A stretch of DNA of 64,000 nt from Crystallibacter permensis (lineage in GTDB: Bacteria > Actinomycetota > Actinomycetes > Actinomycetales > Micrococcaceae). Shown here piece after piece: positions 53,333 to 61,870 of the stretch (position 1 is the stretch's first letter; every line of letters begins with the position of its first letter). The stretch covers positions 1 to 64,000 of the forward strand of contig NZ_JAODLR010000021.1 of NCBI RefSeq assembly GCF_025960875.1, written 5' to 3'. Position numbers and translations under genes: made by a program. The notes beneath the pieces were generated by a model, which worked only from the letters and a program-made list of their open reading frames with translations, made no database searches and was not told where the DNA came from.

Positions 53333-54031
53333 CTACTTGACGTTGGCCTTCAGGCAGGAGACCGAGCGCTCCCAGGCCAGCTTCGCTTCCTCGGGGCGGT
53401 AGTTGCCCTGCGGGTTTTCGTCATTATGGAAGGCATGCGGGGCGTCGTAGTAGAAGAACTCCACCTTGGCCCCGGACTCGCGGCGGATCTGCTCTTCCTG
53501 CGCCCGCGCCTTCTCAACCGGGTAGGACGAGTCCTGCTCGCCGTAGTGCCCCTGCACGAAGGCCCGCACTCCGGTGTAGGAGTCCGGCACAGCCTGTCCC
53601 ACCCCGTAGAACGGCACGGCCGCGCCGATCCGCTCGCCCTGCTGTGCGGCGAGTGCCAGGACAAAACCCCCGCCCATGCAGAAGCCGATGGCGCCCACGG
53701 TGGAACTGGTCACCGTGTCGCTGGCCAGCAGGTAATCCACCGCGCCGGCGAGCAGGCGTGCGCCCTCTTCCTCCGGAAGCTTGGACATCATCTTGCCTGC
53801 TTCCTTGCCATCGTGCGTGATCCAGCCGCCGTAGAGATCGGGGGCCAGCGCGACAAAGCCTTCGGCGGCGAGCCGATCCGCCACATCGCGGATGTGGTCC
53901 GTCAGCCCCCACCACTCCTGGATAACGATGACGCCCGGCCCCTTGCCGGACGCGGGCAGGGCCAGATAGCCATGGGCTTCTCCGCCGGCCGATGCAAAGC
54001 TGACGTTCTGGTGCGGGGTCTTCTCAGCCAA
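53333..54031 (-). CDS. Dienelactone hydrolase family protein
   Basis: 232 aa alpha/beta hydrolase. Cys nucleophile in VGAIGFCMGGGFVLAL, Asp in YGEQDSSYP, His in DAPHAFHND, the Cys-Asp-His triad of dienelactone hydrolases. VIQEWWGLTDHIRDVADRLA is the N-terminal signature. A TTG at the start of LAEKTPHQNV has GGAGG four bases upstream, which is better than the ATG eight codons earlier (no ribosome site), so the shorter form is called. Substrate unknown. Confidence 0.85.
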   Translation of the reverse strand: MAEKTPHQNVSFASAGGEAHGYLALPASGKGPGVIVIQEWWGLTDHIRDVADRLAAEGFVALAPDLYGGWITHDGKEAGKMMSKLPEEEGARLLAGAVDYLLASDTVTSSTVGAIGFCMGGGFVLALAAQQGERIGAAVPFYGVGQAVPDSYTGVRAFVQGHYGEQDSSYPVEKARAQEEQIRRESGAKVEFFYYDAPHAFHNDENPQGNYRPEEAKLAWERSVSCLKANVK

Positions 54032-54066
54032 ACTTCCTCCTATTGTCGGATTCATCGAAATGTCGG

Positions 54067-54082
54067 TTAGTCGATTAGTCGA
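54067..54082. repeat. 8-bp tandem direct repeat
   Basis: TTAGTCGA occurs twice in a row, immediately followed by GTCGAC-type sequence, in the leader of the dienelactone hydrolase gene. Could be a regulator site; nothing else supports it. Confidence 0.4.
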
Positions 54083-54124
54083 CCCACGGTCCAGTGTAGG
54101 TTCCGCCGGTTTGGCCACACGGGC

Positions 54125-56062
54125 TTAGTTTCCGCCAACAGCCTCAAGGAAGTCTTCCACCATGGGCGCTCCGGTGACGGCACCGAGATCTCCGTCCTCC
54201 ACGAAAACCGCCAGCGCCAGGTCGCCCTGGCCTGCGATCACCCACGAGTGCGTCTGCAGCGGGTCCTCGCTGCCGTATTCGGCTGTGCCGGTCTTGCCGA
54301 TCACCGGCTCCCCCGGCAGGTCGGCAAGGTTGGCCAGATAACCATCGACGACGGCGGAGCGCATCATGCCGGTCAGCTGGTCCGCTTCCTCCTTGGTGAG
54401 TTTCGGGACGTCAGGCAGCTCCGCCTCGGCGTCGTGCCCCTTGACCAGTTGCGGGACGACAACCTCGCCCTTGACCACGGACGCCATCATGGTGGTCAGC
54501 GCCAGCGGCGAAGTCTGGACGCGGCTCTGGCCGATCATCGATGCGGCATGGGCCGTTCCCTCTGTATCCTCGCGGGGAACGTTGCCCATGAACGCTTCCA
54601 GGCCAAGGTTGGCGTTCATTCCGATGCCGAGCGCCCCTGCGGCGTCTGCCAGCTCGTCCTGGGGCAGGTTCTCGTACTGGGAGACGAACGCGGTATTACA
54701 GGAATGGGCAATGGCTTCGGTCAGCGTGATCTCGCCCAGGAAGGCTGCCGGGTAGCCGTCGGCATTTTCGAAGGTGCGCCCGTCGGCAACAAATTCCGCC
54801 GCGCACGTCACGGAGGATTCCGGCGTCATGCCCTGGCGAAGCAGCCCCAGAGCCGTGGCGATCTTGAACGTGGAGCCGGGTGCGTACTGGCCCAGGAAGG
54901 CAGTGTTGTAACCGTTGCTGTCCGGACCGTTGGCCGCGGCCAGGATCTCCCCGGTGGACGGGCGCATGGCCACGATGGAACTGGGCGATTCAACGTCTGC
55001 CAGCACTTCCTCCGCGGCCCGCTGCATGTCCGGCTCCAGGCTGATCTGGACGTCCTGTCCGTTCTCGGGCTCAATGCTGAACAGCTCCCGCGGCGGCGCG
55101 GCTTCCGCTTCGGTCGCACCTTCGCCGTCGTTCTCTGTCTCTTCAGCGGCTGCGACGGCGGAAATGGTCAGGCCCGGCGTGCCGGACAGGTCATCGTTGT
55201 AGGCGGCCTGCAGGCCGGATGCTCCCACCATCTCGCCCGGGACGATTTTGCCTTCGGACTTTTCGATGTCCTCGGCCGATGCCTCGCGCACAGTTCCCAG
55301 CACTGCCGCCGCGAAGTCGCGCGAGGGCGCCAGCGGCAGTTCGTCTTCGAGGGCGGCCGAACCGTCAATGGATTCCAGCCGGTTTTGGTCCAAGTCCTCG
55401 AAGGCGGGCTCGCGCAGCGTGATGGCGTCCACGAAGGCTTCCGGCCCGTAGGCCTCGACCTTCGACTGGTAGTCGCCGGCATCGATGTCCACCAGTTTGG
55501 CCAACTGCTGCGCGGAGGCCTTGGCTTCGGCCGCGCTCAGCCCGGACTTGTCGATACCGACCACCCGGACCGGCCGCTCGGTCACCAAGGGTTCGCCGTC
55601 GGCGTCGAGAATGTCGCCACGCTCCGGTTCGGCGGTGGTCTTCGCCAGCCGCTCGCCTTCAGCCAGGGACGGTTCCACGATGGTCGGTGACCACACGACT
55701 TGCCAGCTGTCGCCCGCGCGGGCGAGCTCCGCCGTCGTTGTGTAGGTCCATTTCTGTTCCGAGTCCGGGATGGTCCATACGTAGGACAGCGTGGCAGTAG
55801 TGCGGTCGTCTTGGACCTCGCCTACCTCGGCCACCGAGACCTCAGGCACGAGCGGATCCATGCCTTCCAGGACGCCGGCCAATTCCGCTTGGACATCCGC
55901 CCCGGTGGCGCCGGAGAAGGCAATGCTCTCAACGTTCTTTGCGCTCAGGCCCTCCGCGAGTGCGGCGGCGGTCGCCTGCGCCTCGTCCTTGCTCGGGGCG
56001 CAGGCGACCGCCGTGCCGACCAGCAATAGTGCCAAAACTGTTCCGAGTGCGCGCCGCAGCAT
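54125..56062 (-). CDS. Lipoprotein penicillin-binding transpeptidase
   Basis: 645 aa. Signal sequence ends at a lipobox (GTAVACAPSKD). NTF2-like MecA_N-type domain (about 28-140), PBP dimer domain (~150-300), then the transpeptidase domain with STFK (Ser about residue 398), SCN (about 454) and KTGTAEYG (about 587), the three motifs of DD-transpeptidases. Cross-links peptidoglycan outside the membrane; class B type without glycosyltransferase. An acidic Glu/Ala-rich insert around 305-335 is unusual. Confidence 0.88.
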   Translation of the reverse strand: MLRRALGTVLALLLVGTAVACAPSKDEAQATAAALAEGLSAKNVESIAFSGATGADVQAELAGVLEGMDPLVPEVSVAEVGEVQDDRTTATLSYVWTIPDSEQKWTYTTTAELARAGDSWQVVWSPTIVEPSLAEGERLAKTTAEPERGDILDADGEPLVTERPVRVVGIDKSGLSAAEAKASAQQLAKLVDIDAGDYQSKVEAYGPEAFVDAITLREPAFEDLDQNRLESIDGSAALEDELPLAPSRDFAAAVLGTVREASAEDIEKSEGKIVPGEMVGASGLQAAYNDDLSGTPGLTISAVAAAEETENDGEGATEAEAAPPRELFSIEPENGQDVQISLEPDMQRAAEEVLADVESPSSIVAMRPSTGEILAAANGPDSNGYNTAFLGQYAPGSTFKIATALGLLRQGMTPESSVTCAAEFVADGRTFENADGYPAAFLGEITLTEAIAHSCNTAFVSQYENLPQDELADAAGALGIGMNANLGLEAFMGNVPREDTEGTAHAASMIGQSRVQTSPLALTTMMASVVKGEVVVPQLVKGHDAEAELPDVPKLTKEEADQLTGMMRSAVVDGYLANLADLPGEPVIGKTGTAEYGSEDPLQTHSWVIAGQGDLALAVFVEDGDLGAVTGAPMVEDFLEAVGGN

Positions 56063-56216
56063 GTTCCCCCTGTTGTCCAGTGACCTTTAGCGAACTTATA
56101 AGCGTGCGGCGGATATGTCGAGTGCAACGGAAAGTTATGGGGATCCGGTTGGTTATTGGCGCAGGTTGGCGCTTGGTGCTGACCTTTGGGCCTGGAGTTA
56201 CTAAGCTGGCTGAGTA

Positions 56217-56235
56217 ATGCCACCGGATGTGGCAT
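56217..56235. repeat. Overlapping inverted repeats before small gene
   Basis: ATGCCAC-cggat-GTGGCAT is a perfect 7-bp hairpin; GGATGTGGCATCC overlaps it as a second palindrome. It lies 20 bases before the ATG at 56256, near the promoter/leader, and could be an operator or RNA hairpin. Confidence 0.4.
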
Positions 56236-56255
56236 CCGACCGAAGGGAAAGAGCC

Positions 56256-56489
56256 ATGACGGAACAGAATCTCCCCGACCCCGACCTCAACATCCAGGGC
56301 GAAGACCCTGTTATCCCCGACGAGGGCGTGGATGCCGTCCCGCCGGAACTGGTGGAAGGCGGCATCGACACCGAGGAAGAGGGAACGGTGGATGAAACCG
56401 TGTCGGACGAAATGGACAGCTACGACCGGACCGGCGGCGACAAGGGCGCACCCTTGAGTGAATTCGATCCCGGAAATTCCGAGCAGTAG
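56256..56489 (+). CDS. Small acidic hypothetical protein
   Basis: 77 aa, strongly acidic (GEDPVIPDEGVDAVPPELVE, DTEEEGTVDETVSDEMD), no hydrophobic core, so probably disordered. ATG follows GAAGGGAAAGAGCC. Divergent from the transpeptidase gene and 23 bases before the cyclodeaminase-like gene, so likely cotranscribed. Function unknown. Confidence 0.65.
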   Translation: MTEQNLPDPDLNIQGEDPVIPDEGVDAVPPELVEGGIDTEEEGTVDETVSDEMDSYDRTGGDKGAPLSEFDPGNSEQ

Positions 56490-56512
56490 CCGCGATCAGG
56501 AAGGTCCAGCCC

Positions 56513-57148
56513 ATGATCCGTGACGAGAAGATCGGCGGATTCCTCGACCGCCTTGCCTCCGGCGAACCCACGCCGGGAGGCGGTGCGGCCGGGGCGCTGC
56601 AGGCGGCGCAAGGGGCGGCATTGCTGTCCATGGCGGCGAACTTCACCAGCGGGCCCGAGTACGCCGAGCATGCTGAGCGCACCGCGCGGATCCTCGCTGC
56701 GGCCCGGGACCTGATTCCGGCGGCATTGGAACTGGCAGATGCGGACGAACAGTCCTTCCACACGGTGGCCGATGCCTACGCACTTCCGGACGGAACCGAC
56801 GAGGAGACGCAGGCCCGGACCCGGACCGTGCAGAAATCGCTGGCCCGGGCCGCCGAGCCGCCACGCAAACTGGTCGAGCTCGCCGGGGAGATCCTTCGGC
56901 TGGGGCAGGAGCTGGCCGGCTTTTCCAATCCCAACGTGCTCAGCGACATCGGCGCCGCCGCCGAGGCCGCGCGCGCCGCCGCTTCCTCCGGCCGCGTGAC
57001 GCTGGAGATCAACATCGCGGACATCAAAGATCAGCAAACCCTGGCGGCACTGGAACCGGCCGTCGCAGAAGCGGGGCGGATCATCAACGGCTGCGAGGAA
57101 CTCTCGGCCCGCATCCGCAGCCTGATCAACGGCCGCGGCGGGCCCTGA
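56513..57148 (+). CDS. Cyclodeaminase/cyclohydrolase (FTCD_C) family protein
   Basis: 211 aa, all-helical. SGEPTPGGGAAGALQAAQGAALLSMAAN near residue 17 is the substrate-binding block of formimidoyltetrahydrofolate cyclodeaminase. Related bacterial proteins act on folate one-carbon derivatives; this one is stand-alone without the formiminotransferase domain. Ends 12 bases from the convergent gene. Confidence 0.82.
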   Translation: MIRDEKIGGFLDRLASGEPTPGGGAAGALQAAQGAALLSMAANFTSGPEYAEHAERTARILAAARDLIPAALELADADEQSFHTVADAYALPDGTDEETQARTRTVQKSLARAAEPPRKLVELAGEILRLGQELAGFSNPNVLSDIGAAAEAARAAASSGRVTLEINIADIKDQQTLAALEPAVAEAGRIINGCEELSARIRSLINGRGGP

Positions 57149-57159
57149 CCACTTCCGGC

Positions 57160-58296
57160 CTAGAGGTGCGGGTACTCCGGCGACCGGTCCTGGAACGCAA
57201 GAATGGCAGGATTGCGGATTTCGCCGTCGCGAATCTCGATGGCGCGGCGGATGACCGGGTCCTCGTCCCAACTCGACGGGCCCGCCATGACGGTGCCGAG
57301 GAACGGCAGGACCGCCTGGCTGATCTCCCACGTGGCCGAATTCCACAGATAGGACGGGCTGTGGTCCACGCCGTAGTAGTTGATGTGGTCCCCGACCTCG
57401 AACATCGGCGAGGCGAACGTCGTCGGACGCGCCCAGCTGAACCCCATGCCCTCGTCGCAGGAGACGTCCACGATCAGGCTCCCCGGCGTGAAGGCGTCCA
57501 GATCCTCGGTCTGCAGGTAAATCAGCGGCGCGTTGGGATCCTGCAGCGTGCAGTTGACCACTATGTCGTTCTCGGCCAGGAACGGCGCCAGCGGCATCCG
57601 GCCCCGCGGCGTGATCACGTGGCTCAGGAACGGCGCATCCTGATCATGGTCGAACTGGACAATATCAACCGAGTGGATCGGCGAGCCGACGGCGGCGACA
57701 CTTCGGCTGGTAAGCACCTGCACGCCGTGCACGCCGTGGGCATTGAGGGCTGTGACGGCCCCGCGGGCCGTGGCCCCGAATCCAATAACGACGGCGCGCA
57801 GCCGGCGCCCGTAGTCGCCGGTCGACCCGATCAACTGCAGTGCGTGCAGCACCGAGCTGTAGCCGGCCAACTCGTTGTTCTTATGGAAAACGTGCAGGCC
57901 GAACCCGCCGTCGCTGGTCCAGTGGTTCATCGCTTCGTAAGCGATGAGCGTCAGGCGTTTGTCGATGGCAAGCTGGGTGACGGCCCGGTCCTGGACGCAG
58001 TGCGGCCAGCCCCACAGGACCTGACCATCCCGCAATTCGGCGAGATCTTCGGGCTGGGGCTTCGGCAGCAGGACCACGTCGGATGACTCAATGAGCTCCG
58101 GGCGCGAGGTGATTCGGCCTACCAGCGGCTCCAGCTGCGCATCGGAGAGTCCGAACCGCTCGCCGTAGCCGTGCTCCAAGGTGATCCGGCTCCGGAGCGC
58201 AGGGTCTATCTGCTCAAAGTGGCGCGGGTGGATGGGCAGGCGCCGCTCGTCGGGCTTGCGGGTGGTGGACGGAATTCCCAGGCTCAGCTGGCTCAC
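57160..58296 (-). CDS. AlaDH/PNT-fold oxidoreductase, N5-(carboxyethyl)ornithine synthase-like
   Basis: 378 aa. N-terminal GIPSTTRKPDERRLPIHPRHF is the alanine dehydrogenase/transhydrogenase opening, and VVIGFGATARGAVTALNAHG (about 168-187) is the dinucleotide loop; DVSCDEGMGFSWARPTTF is the C-terminal block. The form matches N5-(carboxyethyl)ornithine synthase-like proteins rather than alanine dehydrogenase, whose catalytic His/Lys pattern differs. Likely an NADPH-dependent opine-type or saccharopine-type reaction; substrate not proven. Confidence 0.72.
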   Translation of the reverse strand: MSQLSLGIPSTTRKPDERRLPIHPRHFEQIDPALRSRITLEHGYGERFGLSDAQLEPLVGRITSRPELIESSDVVLLPKPQPEDLAELRDGQVLWGWPHCVQDRAVTQLAIDKRLTLIAYEAMNHWTSDGGFGLHVFHKNNELAGYSSVLHALQLIGSTGDYGRRLRAVVIGFGATARGAVTALNAHGVHGVQVLTSRSVAAVGSPIHSVDIVQFDHDQDAPFLSHVITPRGRMPLAPFLAENDIVVNCTLQDPNAPLIYLQTEDLDAFTPGSLIVDVSCDEGMGFSWARPTTFASPMFEVGDHINYYGVDHSPSYLWNSATWEISQAVLPFLGTVMAGPSSWDEDPVIRRAIEIRDGEIRNPAILAFQDRSPEYPHL

Positions 58297-58301
58297 GGGG
58301 C

Positions 58302-58436
58302 TCAGTTTTTCTTGGCCTTCGTGAGCTTTTCCATTTCAGAGGCAGCGGCGGCGCCGGCCTTCTTATCGGTGCGCTTCTGCTTGATCGATTTGCCGGGCTT
58401 TTTGGACATGGACTGTCGCGGGGACTTGTCTGCCAT
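58302..58436 (-). CDS. 44-aa basic protein
   Basis: MADKSPRQSMSKKPGKSIKQ then KRTDKKAGAAAASEMEKL and a KAKKN end: Lys-rich, no hydrophobic segment, 5 bases downstream of the preceding gene's start on the other side. AAGGAAA precedes the ATG. Pattern of lysines and a clean start and stop suggest a real small nucleic-acid-binding-type protein. Similar tiny Lys-rich proteins are common in actinobacteria. It lies upstream of the carboxyethylornithine-type gene, same strand, 5 bases away. Confidence 0.65.
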   Translation of the reverse strand: MADKSPRQSMSKKPGKSIKQKRTDKKAGAAAASEMEKLTKAKKN

Positions 58437-58790
58437 TAGGGGTTTCCTTAATTGGAGCCGCAATGGCTCCGAGGTTCTGAGTTTACACGATGCCTAAAAT
58501 CCGGGTCATGCATCGATTCACTTCGGAGCGGGAAACGCCAGCGATTCGATGGCGGTCCTGAATTCCCCCGAAGAGCCCGGTTTCCCTTGTGATCGACTGT
58601 GACCGGCCGTTGCGAAACGGCTACAACAGGGCCCTCGCGGGAGGCTCCAACCGGGCTTGCGTGCCCGATTTGAAGCACTTCTGAAATATCCCGTGACGGT
58701 TCGGAATCAGTATTGAAAGACAGGGATTAAACGGCTGGATAGCGTCATATTCTGGGAGCATCATTCGTGCAATTTGAAAGGCTTTCAGCC
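58437..58790. other. Intergenic region with RNA-like fold
   Basis: 354 bp between the divergent 44-aa gene and the AMIN-like gene. AGCCCGGTT (58574-58582) pairs with AACCGGGCT (58649-58657) and encloses a GCCGTT-gcga-AACGGC hairpin (58606-58621) and a CCTC-gcgg-GAGG hairpin (58633-58644), so a three-way junction is possible. GGAGCC/GGCTCC (58454-58470) forms a hairpin right before the 44-aa gene. No known riboswitch matches. Confidence 0.45.
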
Positions 58791-59327
58791 ATGAAAAAAC
58801 TGCATGCGTGGCTCGCGGTCATCATGTTGATCGTTGGACTGGGACTTGTCGCACCCAGCGCAGCCACTGCAGCACCTTACTGCGGCATTTCTTGGGGATC
58901 ACTCGCTAAAACGTCTTCGGCCACGACCTACGGGCACCTGGCCAATGTGCGGGCAGGCAAGCACGCCTGCTTCGACCGTCTGGTGTTCGACATCAAGGGC
59001 AAGCGCGCCGGATACGACGTCCGCTACGCCTCGGTCTACACCGAAGGCAAGGGCGACCGTGTTCCGCTCCGGGGGACCGACCTGCGCATCATTGTCAAAG
59101 CCCCGGCATACGCCAACGGCAAGGCAACGTACCTTCCGCGCAACAAGTCCAACATTGTCAACGTCCAGGATTTCCGGACCTTCCGCCAGGTAGCGTGGGC
59201 CGGCAGCTTCGAGGGCCAGACGACCATCGGACTCGGCGTCCGGGCTCGGTTGCCGTTCCGCACCTTCACCCTCAATGGCCCGGGCTCGCAGACAAGGCTG
59301 GTGATCGATGTCGCCCACCGCTGGTAG
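58791..59327 (+). CDS. Secreted AMIN-like domain protein
   Basis: 178 aa. Signal peptide MKKLHAWLAVIMLIVGLGLV then APSAATAAP, mature domain with RLVFDIKGKRAGYDVRYASVY, LRIIVKAPAYANG and VGVRARLPFRTFTLNGPG..RLVIDVAH, the strand pattern of actinobacterial AMIN-like proteins that bind or localise at the cell wall. No lipobox, so exported free. ATG chosen for the signal peptide start, with GAAAGG upstream. A long hairpin follows. Confidence 0.75.
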   Translation: MKKLHAWLAVIMLIVGLGLVAPSAATAAPYCGISWGSLAKTSSATTYGHLANVRAGKHACFDRLVFDIKGKRAGYDVRYASVYTEGKGDRVPLRGTDLRIIVKAPAYANGKATYLPRNKSNIVNVQDFRTFRQVAWAGSFEGQTTIGLGVRARLPFRTFTLNGPGSQTRLVIDVAHRW

Positions 59328-59358
59328 GCACTAAAGAAACTAATCCATCCCGGCTATA

Positions 59359-59434
59359 ACGGCAGCGGTGTCCCCGCAGGTGGCTATGCAAGGCGCATAA
59401 TCCATCTGACGGGGACACCGTCGTTCCCGCTGTT
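59359..59434 (+). terminator. Long terminator-like hairpin
   Basis: GGTGTCCCCG (59367-59376) pairs with CGGGGACACC (59410-59419) over 10 bp; outer TAAC..CAGCG/CGCTG..TTA can extend the stem. Large loop of 33 bases. It follows the AMIN-like stop by ~30 bases and precedes the ABC operon, so it ends the former or forms part of the latter's leader. Confidence 0.6.
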
Positions 59435-59550
59435 AGGCAGCCATGACACATTTCGGAATATTGGCTCTGCCCGCCGGCGTTGTACGTGCTACCGTTCAGC
59501 GTTCCGGCCGTCAGCCGGCAGCACCACCGACATCTTCTAAGGGGTCCACC

Positions 59551-60372
59551 ATGATTCGTCGCCGCCTCTCCCTGCTTGGCGCCTCCGCCGCGATCGCCCT
59601 CGCCGTTGTCGGTTGCGGATCTTCCACACCAGCGGAACCCGGTGCAACGTCTGCAGATGCCGGCCCCACCACCCTGCAGGAAATCCAGGATGCCGGCGTC
59701 ATCACGGTCGGCACCGAGGGAACCTACAAGCCGTTCTCCTTCCACGAGGGCGGCGCCGGGGAGCTTACCGGTTTCGACATCGAAATCATCACCGCCGTGG
59801 CCGACAAGCTCGGCGTGGAAGCCCAGTTCGAAGAGACCCAGTGGGACGCGATCTTCGCGGGTCTGGAAGCCGGCCGCTTTGATGTGATCGCCAACCAGGT
59901 CTCCATCAATGAGGAACGCCAGGCCAAGTACGAATTCTCCGACCCCTACACCGTGAGCACGGGCGTGCTCGTGACCAAGGCGGACAACTCCGAGATCACC
60001 TCCTTCGCCGACCTCGAGGGCAAAACCACGGCGCAGTCCCTGACCAGTAACTGGTACACCCTCGCGCAGGAGTCCGGCGCGAATGTGGAAGCGGTTGAAG
60101 GCTGGGCCCAGTCCGTAACGCTGCTCGAGCAGGGCCGGGTGGACGCGACCATCAACGACAAGCTGACCTACCTGGATTACCAGAACACCAGCAACAACGA
60201 GAACATCAAGATCGCCGCCGAAACCGAGGAAGAGTCCCTGAGCGCGCTGGCGTTCAAGCAGGGGAGCACCGAGCTGGTCGACGCGGTGAACACCGCCCTC
60301 GAGGAACTGCGCGCGGAGGGCAAGCTGACGGAAATCTCCGAGAAGTACTTCGGCGAGGACGTTACGCAATAA
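59551..60372 (+). CDS. ABC transporter amino-acid-binding lipoprotein
   Basis: 273 aa. Lipobox LAVVGCGSS, so membrane-anchored. Family 3 binding-protein pattern: GVITVGTEGTYKPFSFHEGG, LTGFDIEIITAVADKLGVEAQFEETQWDAIFAGLEAGRFDVIANQVSIN (core FDIEIITAVADKLGV), and VTKADNSEITSFADLEGKTT. Similar to cystine/polar-amino-acid binders. AAGGGG precedes the ATG. First gene of a three-gene ABC operon. Confidence 0.9.
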   Translation: MIRRRLSLLGASAAIALAVVGCGSSTPAEPGATSADAGPTTLQEIQDAGVITVGTEGTYKPFSFHEGGAGELTGFDIEIITAVADKLGVEAQFEETQWDAIFAGLEAGRFDVIANQVSINEERQAKYEFSDPYTVSTGVLVTKADNSEITSFADLEGKTTAQSLTSNWYTLAQESGANVEAVEGWAQSVTLLEQGRVDATINDKLTYLDYQNTSNNENIKIAAETEEESLSALAFKQGSTELVDAVNTALEELRAEGKLTEISEKYFGEDVTQ

Positions 60373-60408
60373 CGACGGCGGCGCAGGCCAAGGCATTAGC
60401 CTAACCGT

Positions 60409-61074
60409 ATGGACATTGATTGGGACCTCGTTGCCGGTTCGTTCTGGCCGCTGGTCCAAGGCGGCATCCGGGGAACCATCCCGCTCTCCCTGGCGTCCTT
60501 CTTCCTGGGCCTGGTCCTCGCGCTGATCGTCGCCCTGATGCGGCTCAGCGGCAACAAGGTCATCTCGGCGATCGCCCGCGGGTACGTGTCCGTTATTCGC
60601 GGCACGCCCTTGCTGGTGCAGTTGTTCGTGATCTTCTACGGCCTGCCGTCCATCGGTGTGGTCATTGATCCGTGGCCCAGCGCCATCATCGCGTTCTCGC
60701 TCAACGTCGGCGGCTATGCGGCGGAAGTGATCCGCGCGGCCATTCTGTCCGTGCCGAAGGGCCAGTGGGAGGCGGGGCACACCATCGGCATGTCGCCAGT
60801 GACCACGCTGCGGCGGATCATCCTGCCGCAGGCCGCGCGGGTGTCCGTGCCGCCGCTGTCCAATACGTTCATCTCGCTGGTCAAGGACACCTCGTTGGCC
60901 TCGCTGATCCTGGTCACCGAGCTGTTCCGCCAAGCGCAGGAGATCGCCGCGTTCAGCCAGGAGTTCATGGTGCTCTATGTCGAAGCGGCCGTGATCTATT
61001 GGGTTTTCTGCCTGATCCTCTCCAGCGGGCAGTCGCAATTGGAAAAGAGGCTGGACCGCTATGTCGCCCATTGA
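60409..61074 (+). CDS. Amino-acid ABC transporter permease
   Basis: 221 aa, about five transmembrane segments; HisMQ/GlnP family. IRGTPLLVQLFVIFYGLPSI and the coupling EAA loop EAGHTIGMSPVTTLRRIILPQA (given up to IILPQ) match TcyL/GlnP-type permeases. Acts as a homodimer with the ATPase. 3' end overlaps the ATPase gene by 14 bp. Confidence 0.9.
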   Translation: MDIDWDLVAGSFWPLVQGGIRGTIPLSLASFFLGLVLALIVALMRLSGNKVISAIARGYVSVIRGTPLLVQLFVIFYGLPSIGVVIDPWPSAIIAFSLNVGGYAAEVIRAAILSVPKGQWEAGHTIGMSPVTTLRRIILPQAARVSVPPLSNTFISLVKDTSLASLILVTELFRQAQEIAAFSQEFMVLYVEAAVIYWVFCLILSSGQSQLEKRLDRYVAH

Positions 61075-61861
61075 CCCCCTGGCCCCGCGCGGAACAGTGC
61101 CTGCGCACGAGCCGGTGCTCACCGTGTCCGGCCTGCGCAAGTCTTTCGGCGCGAACCAGGTCCTCAAGTCCATCGATCTGTCCGTCCGGCAAGGCGAGGT
61201 GCTGGCGCTCATCGGGCCCTCCGGTTCCGGCAAGACCACGGTCCTGCGCTGCCTGAACGGTTTGGAAACGCCCGACGGCGGAGTGGTCGCCTTCCGCGGT
61301 ATCCGCCCGGTGAATTTCGCCTCGCCGGCATCGAAGAAGCAGCTCGCCTCCCTGCGGGACCAGAGCGCGATGGTCTTCCAGCACTACAACCTCTTTCCGC
61401 ATAAGACGGTGCTGGAAAACGTGATCGAGGGTCCTGTCCAGGTACAGAAGCGTCCCAAGGCCGAGGCCGTCCGCGAGGCATCGAGCCTGCTGGACCGGGT
61501 AGGGCTGGCGGATAAGAAGGACCAGTACCCGCACGAGCTTTCCGGCGGCCAGCAGCAGCGCGTCGGCATTGTGCGCGCGCTGGCCCTGAAACCCTCGCTC
61601 CTGCTCTTCGACGAGCCAACTTCGGCGCTGGACCCTGAACTGGTCGGCGACGTACTCCACGTGATCAAGGAACTGGCCGAGGAGGGCTGGACCATGGCTC
61701 TGGTCACGCACGAACTCGCTTTTGCCCGCGAAGTAGCCAGCGAAGTGGTCTTCATGGACGGCGGCGTGGTGGTGGAACGCGGCCACCCGGACCAGGTGCT
61801 ACGCGATCCGCAGGAAGAACGCACCCAGCAGTTCGTGCACAGGCTGCTCAACCCGTTCTAG
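61061..61861 (+). CDS. Amino-acid ABC transporter ATPase
   Basis: 266 aa. Walker A IGPSGSGKTTVLRCL (about 49-63), signature ELSGGQQQRVGIVRALALKP, Walker B SLLLFDEPTSALDPELVG, and switch His in ALVTHELAFAREV. Polar amino acid/cystine uptake family (GlnQ/TcyN type). Energises the preceding permease. Confidence 0.92.
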   Translation: MSPIDPLAPRGTVPAHEPVLTVSGLRKSFGANQVLKSIDLSVRQGEVLALIGPSGSGKTTVLRCLNGLETPDGGVVAFRGIRPVNFASPASKKQLASLRDQSAMVFQHYNLFPHKTVLENVIEGPVQVQKRPKAEAVREASSLLDRVGLADKKDQYPHELSGGQQQRVGIVRALALKPSLLLFDEPTSALDPELVGDVLHVIKELAEEGWTMALVTHELAFAREVASEVVFMDGGVVVERGHPDQVLRDPQEERTQQFVHRLLNPF

Positions 61862-61870
61862 GGCAGCCGA

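Noticed and set aside
58437-58790. Cyclic-di-AMP (ydaO) or cyclic-di-GMP riboswitch
   Set aside because: Hairpins are present, but the conserved segments of those classes were not found.
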